NCBI GenBank assembly: GCA_017548225.1
Contig: JAFYMV010000066.1
Span: 1 to 16,745 of the forward strand
Direction: 5' to 3'
Length of the DNA stretch: 16,745 nucleotides
Source of the DNA: Bacteroidaceae bacterium
GTDB taxonomy: Bacteria > Bacteroidota > Bacteroidia > Bacteroidales > Bacteroidaceae
Below are positions 1-7,024 of the stretch, piece after piece. The translations under genes and the position numbers were made by a program. The number at the start of each line of letters is the position of its first letter. Position 1 is the stretch's first letter. The notes beneath the pieces are model-generated. The model saw nothing but the letters and a program-made list of their open reading frames with translations. It had not been told where the DNA came from and ran no database searches.

Positions 1-293
1 ACGAGCATCTGTGCCATCCCCACCAGGTGCTTGGCCTTGTTGTTGGGGTATGACACACTCTTGATATACTCGAATATCACCTCTGGCGTAGCCAGCGCCA
101 TAGCTTCGGCAGTAGGATAATCGTACATGAGACGCGGGGTAATCATATTGACCCGCTTGTCTGTACACTGTGCCGAGAGGATGACAGCTACCAACAGGCT
201 GAAGGGAGAGTCGTAGTTGAGCTCGGTCTCAGCCACAGGCATCGCCTCCTTAAAGTAGGCGATGACACGGCTGTATAGTTCTTTCTTACGCAT
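1..293 (-). CDS. nth: Endonuclease III, N-terminal part (runs off the left edge)
   Basis: DNA glycosylase/AP lyase of base-excision repair that removes oxidised pyrimidines. Translating the minus strand from the ATG at 293 gives about 97 residues beginning MRKKELYSRVIAYF, with the family signature LSAQCTDKRVN and the following YIKSVSYPNNKAKHL helix. These match the N-terminal helices of Nth proteins (in E. coli, LLSAQATDVSVN and IKTIGLYNSKA). The catalytic Lys/Asp and the iron-sulfur cysteines lie in the missing C-terminal half, so activity cannot be judged here. The gene starts only 10 nt after the malQ stop on the same strand, so it is probably cotranscribed with malQ; I see no separate promoter. 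The other HhH-GPD glycosylases are less likely because of the SAQ.TD..VN match. Confidence 0.9.
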   Translation of the reverse strand, partial: MRKKELYSRVIAYFKEAMPVAETELNYDSPFSLLVAVILSAQCTDKRVNMITPRLMYDYPTAEAMALATPEVIFEYIKSVSYPNNKAKHLVGMAQML

Positions 294-303
294 CGGGCAA
301 TGC

Positions 304-2799
304 TTATCTTCCACTCTGCCCTACCAGACGACGCACCTGACGATTGAAGTCATCAGACTCAAGCAGCTCCTCGAGGGTGAGGTGCATGCGGTAGCGCCAG
401 TAGTTGAAGGGATTGGCAGGCACATTGATACGCTCGAAACTGGGGTCGGCATAGCGAAGGTGTTCATCGATGGACATCCAATCCTGCAAAGGAAGAATGG
501 TGAGCATGGCGGGCGAGTCGAGGTGCTGACGCACGATGCTCTCACAGATCCATGCCTCACAGTCAACGGGAGCCTTGCCACGCTGATGTAACATATCGCT
601 CCAGTAGTGCTGGGTGAGCGAAGGTTCCTCTTGCCACCAGCCGCGTATGCCACTCATATCGTGAGTAGAGGTGGTGCATACCGAGTAGTAGGGATAGTTG
701 GCGGGGTTATCGATACTGCAGCCATAGGTCTTGGGCATGCGTTGTATCTCAAGCGAAAGAATGCGCAGCTCGTTCATCACTGCAGGTACACAAGCCGGTA
801 TCATACCCAAGTCTTCGCCACATACGAGCATATCGGTGCTATCGGTGAGCGCGGGAAGCTTCTTCATCGCCTCAGCATACCAGAAGTCATTGTGACGATG
901 ATAGTAGAAATGATCGTGCAAGGCGTAGAAGGCCTTACGCTCGTGCTCGGGCATGGCCTTGAACGACTCGGTCTCAAAGCCATTGATACGCGGATGGTAG
1001 GTGCCGGGCTGATAGGGATCTTCGACGAAGAGCACATCGGTCTCATCGCTCGGAGTAAACGGTGTGGCATGACGCTCCTTATAGAAGGCGATACCACTCG
1101 CTACAATCTCTTCAGGGGTAAGAGGCATAGCGGGATTAAAATGACCCAACAGGCCGCTCTTGGTGTAGCCAGGAATCTCCCAGATACGGAAGAAACCGAG
1201 CAGATGGTCGATGCGGTAAGCATCGAAATAGTCGGCCATCTTGGTAAAGCGTTGTCTGAACCAATGATAGCGCTCAGCAGCCATAGCCTGCCAGTTGTAG
1301 GTGGGAAAACCCCAGTTCTGTCCATCACGGGCAAACGCATCGGGCGGAGCACCGGCCTGACTCTCCAAGCAGAAGAGTCCAGGATGACACCATGCCTCTA
1401 CACTGGTGCGACTGATACCAATGGGGATGTCGCCCTTGAGCACTACGCCGTGGCGGTGTGCATAGTCGGCAGCATGCTTGAGCTGCAAGTGTAAATGGTA
1501 TTGAATAAAAAGATAGATGGGTCCCTCAATATCATTGAGGCCTTCATTGTAGATGCTATCATCTCCCCACTGTGTATAGTCGGGCGTACCGTACTTGTCG
1601 CGCAAGTAACAATAGGCAGCATAGGGGCGCAACCAAGACTCATTGTCCTGATAGAAGCGCTTGAATGATGCCGATGCCAAGGTGCGCTCACCCTCCTGCG
1701 CAAAGATGCGGTGGAGGTAATCCCACTTGGCTGTGATGACGGTGTCGTAATCGACCTGGGGAAGCTTGTTCAACTCCTTCTGCTGCTTGCGAAACTGCTT
1801 CATGGCCTCCTTATCATCGAGGATGCCTACCTCCTCGAGGCGTATGTACGCAGGATTGAGGGCAAAGCAAGAGATGGCGTTGTAGGGATATGACTCGTGC
1901 CAGTTGCGGTTCATGGTAGTATCGTTCACTGGCAACAACTGCAAGAAGCATTGTCCTGTCTTTTCAGCCCAATCAACCATGAGCGGTATATCGGCAAACT
2001 CACCGATACCGAAGCTCTTCTTTGAGCGCAAAGAGAACACAGGGATGGCCACACCGGCTCCACGCCAATGCTCTTGCGGATCGCGCAACGCATAGGTGCG
2101 CAGCACGCGCAAGGTAACATCGCTATAGGGATCTATATGCAGGGTACGATTGTCGCCGGGTTCCCAAGCAGCTAATTGATAATTGACAATTGACGATTGA
2201 CAATTATTGCTTGCGATACCATTGTCATTTGTCTTCTCCAGAATAACGAACTTAAACTCGGCATACTCGCCTACCTCATCCTTGCTAAGCCAAAGCTGCC
2301 ACTCGGTGCCGTGAGGCTCCATGATGCGAGCTTGGTCTGTGTTCCATGATCCTAACGATTCCTTATCGCCACACACAGCCAACACTTGATGCTTACGCAA
2401 TGTAGGAGCTTCGCAACAGATGCAGATACCCGCATCGCCTTTAGGCTGGTAGCTATGCGTCTCGTGAGCAAAGATAGCTTTGGTAAATGCCGAAGAATAG
2501 AAGGGAGCAAGCTCGGAGCGCTCGTGCCAACGATCGCTGATGTATACATGTCCGTGCAAAGTGTCGGGCAGCGTGTGATGACGCCACTCGGTGCGCTTGA
2601 TAGCGTTGTTCTCAATGACGACGAATGTATAGGATGCCGAAGGCTTGAAGTCGCCCTCTACGGTGACAAACCAATGTCCCTTGCCATCGGTCTGCATAGG
2701 CAATGTATGTGCGCTGTGCACATCTCTTACGGTGCTGAATGCAAGATGTATATCCTCGCCCCAAACCGTATTGTAGTGTAAGGTAACCGTTAGTTTCAT
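304..2799 (-). CDS. malQ: 4-alpha-glucanotransferase (GH77) with two N-terminal CBM20 domains
   Basis: Disproportionating enzyme that transfers maltodextrin segments between glucans in starch/maltose or glycogen metabolism. No signal peptide, so cytoplasmic. The protein has 831 residues. Residues about 1-105 and 115-235 look like two CBM20 starch-binding domains (LGSWNTDQA and WEPGDNRTL in the second), and about 245-810 is the GH77 barrel. The three expected catalytic carboxylates are visible: D531 in YRIDHLLGFF, E662 in CGEDLG and D714 in STHDMSG. Two CBM20 domains before GH77 is the arrangement of plant DPE2 and of Bacteroidales MalQ. Residues 198-209 are encoded by a repeat of the AATTGAN family that also occurs elsewhere in this window; it sits in the second CBM20 and keeps the frame. 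I see no clear TAnnTTTG promoter in the 103 nt before the start. The gene is followed after 10 nt by nth. Confidence 0.95.
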   Translation of the reverse strand: MKLTVTLHYNTVWGEDIHLAFSTVRDVHSAHTLPMQTDGKGHWFVTVEGDFKPSASYTFVVIENNAIKRTEWRHHTLPDTLHGHVYISDRWHERSELAPFYSSAFTKAIFAHETHSYQPKGDAGICICCEAPTLRKHQVLAVCGDKESLGSWNTDQARIMEPHGTEWQLWLSKDEVGEYAEFKFVILEKTNDNGIASNNCQSSIVNYQLAAWEPGDNRTLHIDPYSDVTLRVLRTYALRDPQEHWRGAGVAIPVFSLRSKKSFGIGEFADIPLMVDWAEKTGQCFLQLLPVNDTTMNRNWHESYPYNAISCFALNPAYIRLEEVGILDDKEAMKQFRKQQKELNKLPQVDYDTVITAKWDYLHRIFAQEGERTLASASFKRFYQDNESWLRPYAAYCYLRDKYGTPDYTQWGDDSIYNEGLNDIEGPIYLFIQYHLHLQLKHAADYAHRHGVVLKGDIPIGISRTSVEAWCHPGLFCLESQAGAPPDAFARDGQNWGFPTYNWQAMAAERYHWFRQRFTKMADYFDAYRIDHLLGFFRIWEIPGYTKSGLLGHFNPAMPLTPEEIVASGIAFYKERHATPFTPSDETDVLFVEDPYQPGTYHPRINGFETESFKAMPEHERKAFYALHDHFYYHRHNDFWYAEAMKKLPALTDSTDMLVCGEDLGMIPACVPAVMNELRILSLEIQRMPKTYGCSIDNPANYPYYSVCTTSTHDMSGIRGWWQEEPSLTQHYWSDMLHQRGKAPVDCEAWICESIVRQHLDSPAMLTILPLQDWMSIDEHLRYADPSFERINVPANPFNYWRYRMHLTLEELLESDDFNRQVRRLVGQSGR
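2174..2208. repeat. Heptamer repeat B3 (AATTGAN) inside malQ
   Basis: On the plus strand the tract reads AATTGAT, AATTGAC, AATTGAC, GATTGAC, AATTATT. The same heptamer builds the spacers at 14331-14362 and 15266-15293. On the malQ coding strand it reads NTCAATT and is translated as NNCQSSIVNYQL (residues 198-209). In this orientation the heptamer has no stop codon in any frame; the reverse orientation has stops in all three. It falls between KFVILEK and WEPGDNR of the second CBM20, likely a loop. Whether it inserted or grew from a short seed cannot be told from one sequence. Confidence 0.85.
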
Positions 2800-2833
2800 A
2801 AAGCAAGAATCTGTTTAGTGATTCGGATTCTTA

Positions 2834-2878
2834 AGAAAAGAGTCCGTCACACAATCCCGCAGAATTGCAGTTACGGAC
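2834..2878 (-). terminator. Possible terminator behind the HTH gene
   Basis: Read on the minus strand, GTCCGT (2878-2873) and ACGGAC (2847-2842) can form a 6-bp stem over a 25-nt loop, followed by TCTTTTCT. The stem is short, the loop is long and the T-run is interrupted, so this is weak. It lies between the HTH gene and malQ, where a transcript end would be plausible. Confidence 0.35.
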
Positions 2879-2902
2879 CCAACAAATGAAAACAATAAGT
2901 GC

Positions 2903-3187
2903 TTATTCTGCAGTCTCTTCAGCAGATGCCTCAGCAGCCTTTACCTCTTCGAGGATAGCAAGAGCCTTGTCGAGCACTGTAGTGTCGTCGATGCGTACGA
3001 GACCACCATCAGGACCGGGCTCGAGGTGGATACCTACGCTCTGACCAGCCTGGAAGTTCTGGCCACCGAAGAAGTTACGAACGGTCTCTACACTTACACC
3101 AAGCTCGTCAGCAATACGGTGCATGCTACCATCAGGCAATGAATCTTTAAGATTGCGCAATTCGTTGAATGTCATTAACTTGCTCAT
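2903..3187 (-). CDS. Small helix-turn-helix DNA-binding protein, 94 residues
   Basis: I do not recognise a characterised family. Residues about 21-41 (MHRIADELGVSVETVRNFFGG) read as a LacI/Cro-like helix-turn-helix: a first helix, a Gly turn, then a recognition helix with T-V-R. The middle part (GIHLEPGPDGGLVRIDDTTVLD) is likely a small beta element, and the tail is acidic and Ala/Glu-rich (EEVKAAEASAEETAE). No membrane segment. The GC content and regular codon use over the full length support a real gene. It lies 39 nt after the PAP2 stop and 103 nt before malQ. It could be a nucleoid-associated or regulatory protein; its targets cannot be seen here. Confidence 0.85.
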   Translation of the reverse strand: MSKLMTFNELRNLKDSLPDGSMHRIADELGVSVETVRNFFGGQNFQAGQSVGIHLEPGPDGGLVRIDDTTVLDKALAILEEVKAAEASAEETAE

Positions 3188-3226
3188 AGTCGTAAATTTT
3201 TTATTATTACTAATAAGTGTTTGATA

Positions 3227-3934
3227 TTAAAGTATGTTACTATTTATATATATCAATGCATAGATGCTTATAAAAGCAAATGTGGCGTATATGGAGGCTG
3301 TTATCCCCTGCACATCAGCAACCAAGTAACCCGAACGGGTATAATTGTCGGTAATGCGCTTCGAAGTGCCCTCAACCTTCTTGCTTATGTAAGCATAGAT
3401 AAAATACATCGCAGTACCGATGGTGCAACCAAGAATGGTACCACAAAGGATATCGCCGGGGAAATGTACACCGAGATAGATACGCGAGAAGCTGTTAAGA
3501 GCAGCCCAAAAGAGGAGCGACAAGCTAAGCGCACGATTACGGATTATCAAAGAGATAATAGCGAAAAGTCCGAAAGAGTTGCACGCATGGCTCGAAGTGA
3601 AGCTATAGCCACCACTGCGATAATCGTTGAATGTATCAACAAGATGCATGAACGAAGGATCGTGGCTAGGGCGCAAGCGAGCCACAAGGGGCTTGATAAG
3701 GTGCGATGACGCCTGATCGGTAGCTACGACGGTAAGCGCTACGGCAAGTATCGTAAGAAGCATACCACGCGGCGAGTTGTTCTTCAAGACAACAAACAGC
3801 AACACTAACGCTACGGGAATCCACACGACAGTGGAGGTGTATATCTTCATCACACCGTCCAAATACAGCGAATTGCTGCCGTTTAGGGCGAGCATCACCT
3901 GCTTGTCTATGTCAACCAACCGCTGTATATCCAT
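3227..3934 (-). CDS. PAP2-superfamily membrane phosphatase
   Basis: Membrane acid phosphatase of the PAP2 (type 2 phosphatidic acid phosphatase) superfamily. All three motifs are visible: K81-x6-R88-P89, the central S-S-H at 114-116 (TSSH in place of the usual PSGH), and S150-R151-x5-H157-x3-D161. Hydrophobic segments at about 39-50, 57-72, 121-131, 137-149, 162-182 and 213-230 indicate a polytopic inner-membrane protein with the active site facing the periplasm. Possible substrates known for the superfamily are undecaprenyl diphosphate, phosphatidylglycerophosphate, and lipid A phosphates (LpxE/LpxF); the sequence alone does not choose. The start is 18 nt after the batE stop, so it is probably in the batDE transcript. 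Confidence 0.92.
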   Translation of the reverse strand: MDIQRLVDIDKQVMLALNGSNSLYLDGVMKIYTSTVVWIPVALVLLFVVLKNNSPRGMLLTILAVALTVVATDQASSHLIKPLVARLRPSHDPSFMHLVDTFNDYRSGGYSFTSSHACNSFGLFAIISLIIRNRALSLSLLFWAALNSFSRIYLGVHFPGDILCGTILGCTIGTAMYFIYAYISKKVEGTSKRITDNYTRSGYLVADVQGITASIYATFAFISIYALIYINSNIL

Positions 3935-3952
3935 CGTTACTACTGTACTTTA

Positions 3953-4738
3953 TCAAATTCTCTCGATAGACTCAGCGGGAAGCCAGCCGATGTTGCCATC
4001 TTCAATCTCTATTTCCTTCCATGCTTTCATACTATCATCCTTTATTGTTACTTTCTTGCCCTCATGCAGGATGAAGAGTTCGGTACCATTGACACTGGGT
4101 GTACTGCGTACGGTAACGCTCGGCTCCATGATGATGGCGCTCTCGCGATGCAACAGTTTGGCTGTCTGATTTGAAGCTATCACATTAGCCAAAACGCAGC
4201 TGAGCAACGAGAGTAATGCAAATATAAAGATTATTTTTTTAGTTTTACGCTTTTTATTGAAAATAAATAACACCAAGCACGAAATAAGTATTATAAAACA
4301 TAAAATTGCTACCCTAGACCAGCTATCAGCGCTCATTATGGCAGCAAAACCGCGATACCAACGAACAAAAAACAATTCGCTCACGATAACATTCTTGTCC
4401 ACAGCTTTGCTGCGAGCCAACTCGAGGTTGAACTTGATATCGCCATTTGAGGGAGCCATCAGCAAGGCGCGCTCATAGTTAAGGATGGAGCGGGCAATAT
4501 CATCTGTTTTGTAATAGGCACCGCCAAGATTATAGTATATGGCTGCCGACTCGCCATGAGTGGCAAGCAATTGTTCGTAGATGTGGATAGCCGTAGCGTA
4601 ATCGGATGCGGCATAAGCACTATCGGCCATTGCCTTATTGTACACTGCGGTACTATCGGCAAAGGTAGTGGCTTGCACACGGAGGGTGCTGACACAATAT
4701 AATACTATACCTATTATATATATGAGAGAGCGTTTCAT
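3953..4738 (-). CDS. batE: BatE-like TPR and SH3-domain membrane protein
   Basis: Component of the Bacteroidota Bat (Bacteroides aerotolerance) proteins, whose molecular role remains poorly defined. The 261-residue protein has an N-terminal signal sequence (about 1-23), two TPR-like units at 36-105 (SDYATAIHIYEQLL and AAIYYNLGGAYYKTDDI), two membrane helices at about 142-161 and 168-188 separated by a Lys/Arg-rich turn (NKKRKTKK), and a C-terminal bacterial SH3-like domain at about 205-261 (VTVRSTPSVNGTELFILHEG, ending in GNIGWLPAESIERI). This order is typical of BatE. It lies 41 nt after batD, and PAP2 follows after 18 nt. No separate promoter is visible. Confidence 0.88.
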   Translation of the reverse strand: MKRSLIYIIGIVLYCVSTLRVQATTFADSTAVYNKAMADSAYAASDYATAIHIYEQLLATHGESAAIYYNLGGAYYKTDDIARSILNYERALLMAPSNGDIKFNLELARSKAVDKNVIVSELFFVRWYRGFAAIMSADSWSRVAILCFIILISCLVLFIFNKKRKTKKIIFIFALLSLLSCVLANVIASNQTAKLLHRESAIIMEPSVTVRSTPSVNGTELFILHEGKKVTIKDDSMKAWKEIEIEDGNIGWLPAESIERI

Positions 4739-4779
4739 TGACTTACTTTTTGCAGGTTTAACAAATTTGTTTCCGTACC

Positions 4780-6615
4780 TTATTTACGGTTTCTTATGGT
4801 ATTCTCAAGATTATCCATCAACTCGTCGGTGCGATTATAGATATCCTCCTCTGATGAGCCCGAAAGTGAGGGGGCATAGCGGGCAAACTCACAATCACCA
4901 ACCAAAGCGATGCACTCGCCCACTAACTCTTCAGACACTTGGCACTCGGAAAGTTTGGCAGCAATATTCTCTTTCGACAATTCCGATACAGGCATGCAAA
5001 GTTTGTCGCCAAGATATCCCCACAGGGCCTTCAGCACCTCGTCGTAGAACCCGGCCTTGTCGTTTTGCTGCATCTTCTGCTTGGCCACCTTGAGACGACG
5101 CGTAGCTACCTTGCTGGCCTTCTTGGTTTTCACCTTGGCGATATTGGCGCTCTCTACCGCTTGCTTGCGGTATACGATGATGATTACAAGGAAAGCTGCA
5201 AAGGGAAGGATGTACCACATCCAATAGACTACCGTTCCATACAGGTATGCTCCCTTGTGGTACTTGGCCTCACCGAGATTAATGTAACGGATATCCTGTC
5301 CCAAAAGACGCAACTCCTCCTTGCTCACATAGCTCACGGGAGCCGAGCTTGATGAACCACTACCCTTAGCTACATTGAGTGTATATTCCGGAGTGGCAAG
5401 AGTTTTATAGGCTCCACTCTTGACATCAAAGTATGACAGTTCTACCGGCGGAATAGTATAGTTGCCTGCATGGCGCGGAATGGCAAGATATTCGATAACC
5501 TTGTTACCTGACAGGCCACTGGTCTTGAGCGAAAACTTATTGTCCACTTTGGGGTCGTAGACCTCAAAGTCAGCCGGGAACTTCACTTCAGGAGTCTTGA
5601 TGAGCTTCATATTACCCGTACCCGAAATCACGAGTTTGAGCGTAACCGCTTCGTTCTCGGTGAGCTCAGAGGCACTGATCGTTGATGACATGCTGAAGCT
5701 ACCCACACCACCACAGTACGATGCAGGCTTACCTGCAGGTAGTGGGCTGACATCAATGGTCAACTTGGGTGTACGGATAGACTTCTGTACATTGACATAA
5801 CTGCTACCTCCATTGAAGAAAGCCTCAAAGGGGTCATAGTTCTGCACACGCTGAGCAATGGTACCCTCAAAGGTGATAGAGGGTATCTCAAGTTGTCCGC
5901 TCTGCTGGGGGAACAATACATATTGGCTCCACACGATGGTGCGGTAGTTGCGTCCATTGTAGTGCTCGAGTTCAAACTCACGATTTCCTTTAGGCATCTC
6001 CACCTCTTGAGTATGGAATCCCTTGAGGTCGGGCATCTTGCCACTTACATTAGTAAGATTTACTGTCGTGTATATCTTATAAGTCAACAAGATAGCCTCC
6101 TGCTCGTACACCTTCTTCTTGTTTACCGTAGCTATGATAAATAGGTCATCATCACCAATCTTATTCGTTTGAGCAGTGGCAGTACCCCTACCCTGCGAGC
6201 CCGACTGCTGCGAGCTGCGTTGGTCAGCCGGCAACACCTTCACGGTAAGCGTCTTGGAAGCCATCTGCTTTCCTTCAGCTGTAATGGTGGCAGCAGGTAT
6301 GGTAAAGGTACCCTCCTTCTTGGGGCGAAGGATACAGGTAAAGGTCAGCGTCTTTGATGAAGTGCGTACACCATTAATGATAGAGGTGCTTGACGAACTT
6401 GACTGGTTAGGTCCTGACAGGATATCAAAGTCAGCAATATCACCCACACGGAAATTCTTGGCACTGTGCGTGTTGATAGTGTATGACAAACGAAAGGTCT
6501 CGCCCATGACTACGGCATTGGGAGCATCTGCCGTGAAAGACAAATCCTCGGCATGCAGTCCACCGCACACCAAAGTACTGATGAGTAATGTAATAGAAAA
6601 TATAAATTTCTTCAT
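4780..6615 (-). CDS. batD: BatD-like exported membrane protein
   Basis: BatD/oxygen-tolerance family. The protein starts with a signal peptide (MKKFIFSITLLISTLVCGGLHA). The large periplasmic part has repeated Ig-like beta modules, visible as recurring stretches such as VVMGETFRLSYTI, YEQEAILLTYKIYT and LTENEAVTLKLVISGTGN. One membrane helix follows at about 461-482 (YWMWYILPFAAFLVIIIVY), then a basic, Lys-rich cytoplasmic tail. The length of 611 residues is normal. Two earlier in-frame ATGs exist at 6633 and 6624. I chose 6615 because the -7 box ends at 6642, so transcription would start at about 6635 and leave almost no leader for the upstream ATGs. batE follows after 41 nt. The usual upstream partners (moxR, DUF58, batA-batC) are absent here. 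Confidence 0.9.
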   Translation of the reverse strand: MKKFIFSITLLISTLVCGGLHAEDLSFTADAPNAVVMGETFRLSYTINTHSAKNFRVGDIADFDILSGPNQSSSSSTSIINGVRTSSKTLTFTCILRPKKEGTFTIPAATITAEGKQMASKTLTVKVLPADQRSSQQSGSQGRGTATAQTNKIGDDDLFIIATVNKKKVYEQEAILLTYKIYTTVNLTNVSGKMPDLKGFHTQEVEMPKGNREFELEHYNGRNYRTIVWSQYVLFPQQSGQLEIPSITFEGTIAQRVQNYDPFEAFFNGGSSYVNVQKSIRTPKLTIDVSPLPAGKPASYCGGVGSFSMSSTISASELTENEAVTLKLVISGTGNMKLIKTPEVKFPADFEVYDPKVDNKFSLKTSGLSGNKVIEYLAIPRHAGNYTIPPVELSYFDVKSGAYKTLATPEYTLNVAKGSGSSSSAPVSYVSKEELRLLGQDIRYINLGEAKYHKGAYLYGTVVYWMWYILPFAAFLVIIIVYRKQAVESANIAKVKTKKASKVATRRLKVAKQKMQQNDKAGFYDEVLKALWGYLGDKLCMPVSELSKENIAAKLSECQVSEELVGECIALVGDCEFARYAPSLSGSSEEDIYNRTDELMDNLENTIRNRK

Positions 6616-6641
6616 TGCATCCATTTTTCGCAAATTTCAGA

Positions 6642-6673
6642 CAAAGATAGTGCAAGGCGAGAGAAATGCCAAA
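6642..6673 (-). promoter_or_regulatory. Bacteroidota-type promoter of batD
   Basis: On the minus strand TTTG (6673-6670) is followed by a 20-nt spacer and TATCTTTG (6649-6642). This fits the Bacteroidota sigma-ABfr consensus (TTTG, 19-21 nt, TAnnTTTG) without mismatch. Transcription should start about 7 nt downstream, leaving a leader of about 20 nt before the ATG at 6615. It overlaps the first unit of the 82-bp repeat. Confidence 0.8.
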
Positions 6674-6936
6674 TTTATTTGAGCATTTCCGAGCCGTAGC
6701 CTATCTTCAAGCTGCGAAGCAGATTAAAGATAATTAAAGGCGAGAGAAAACACAAATTATTTGAGCATTTCCGAGCCGTAGCCTATCTTCAAGCTGCGAA
6801 GCAGATTAAAGATAATTAAAGGCGAGAGAAAACACAAATTATTTGAGCATTTCCAAGCCGCAGCCTATCTTCAAGCTGCGAAGCAGATTAAAGATAATTA
6901 AAGGCGAGAGAAAAACAAGTTACTTGTATTTTTCCG
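6656..6936. repeat. Three tandem 82-bp repeats plus a partial fourth
   Basis: Units are 6656-6738 (83 nt, the most diverged at its left end), 6739-6820, 6821-6902, and a degraded start at 6903-6936. Units 2 and 3 differ at only two positions. Each begins GGCGAGAGAAA and contains CTGCGAAGCAG, which can form a small hairpin, and ends TTAAAGATAATTAAA. On the minus strand each junction recreates a promoter-like pair: TTTG, 20 nt, TATCTTTA at 6756/6725 and 6838/6807. The third has CTTG at a spacing of 19 nt (6919/6889). These copy the batD promoter except for the last base of the -7 box. The gap 6634-7024 thus holds the promoter, this array, about 38 unremarkable bases, and a terminator. Confidence 0.92.
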
Positions 6937-6974
6937 CCGACGCGATATATCTCCACGGCATATCACCAATCGAC

Positions 6975-7004
6975 AAAAAAAGAGGCGAGTGAAACACCCG
7001 CCTC
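6975..7004 (-). terminator. Rho-independent terminator after the aldehyde dehydrogenase gene
   Basis: On the minus strand GAGGCGGGTG (7004-6995) pairs with CACTCGCCTC (6991-6982) over a TTT loop: a 10-bp stem with one G-U pair, followed directly by seven T (6981-6975). It lies 20 nt after the stop at 7025 and separates this transcript from batD. Confidence 0.9.
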
Positions 7005-7024
7005 ATGCTATACATCGAAATTTA

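Noticed and set aside
607..1494. 295-residue open frame on the plus strand
   Set aside because: It lies wholly antisense to the GH77 domain of malQ, whose catalytic motifs are intact. The translation has no recognisable motif and no start signal.
3221..3709. 162-residue open frame on the plus strand
   Set aside because: Antisense to the PAP2 gene, whose three motifs are present; the composition looks like a shadow frame.
6656..6936. CRISPR array
   Set aside because: The 82-bp units are directly adjacent with no unique spacers, and no cas gene is nearby.
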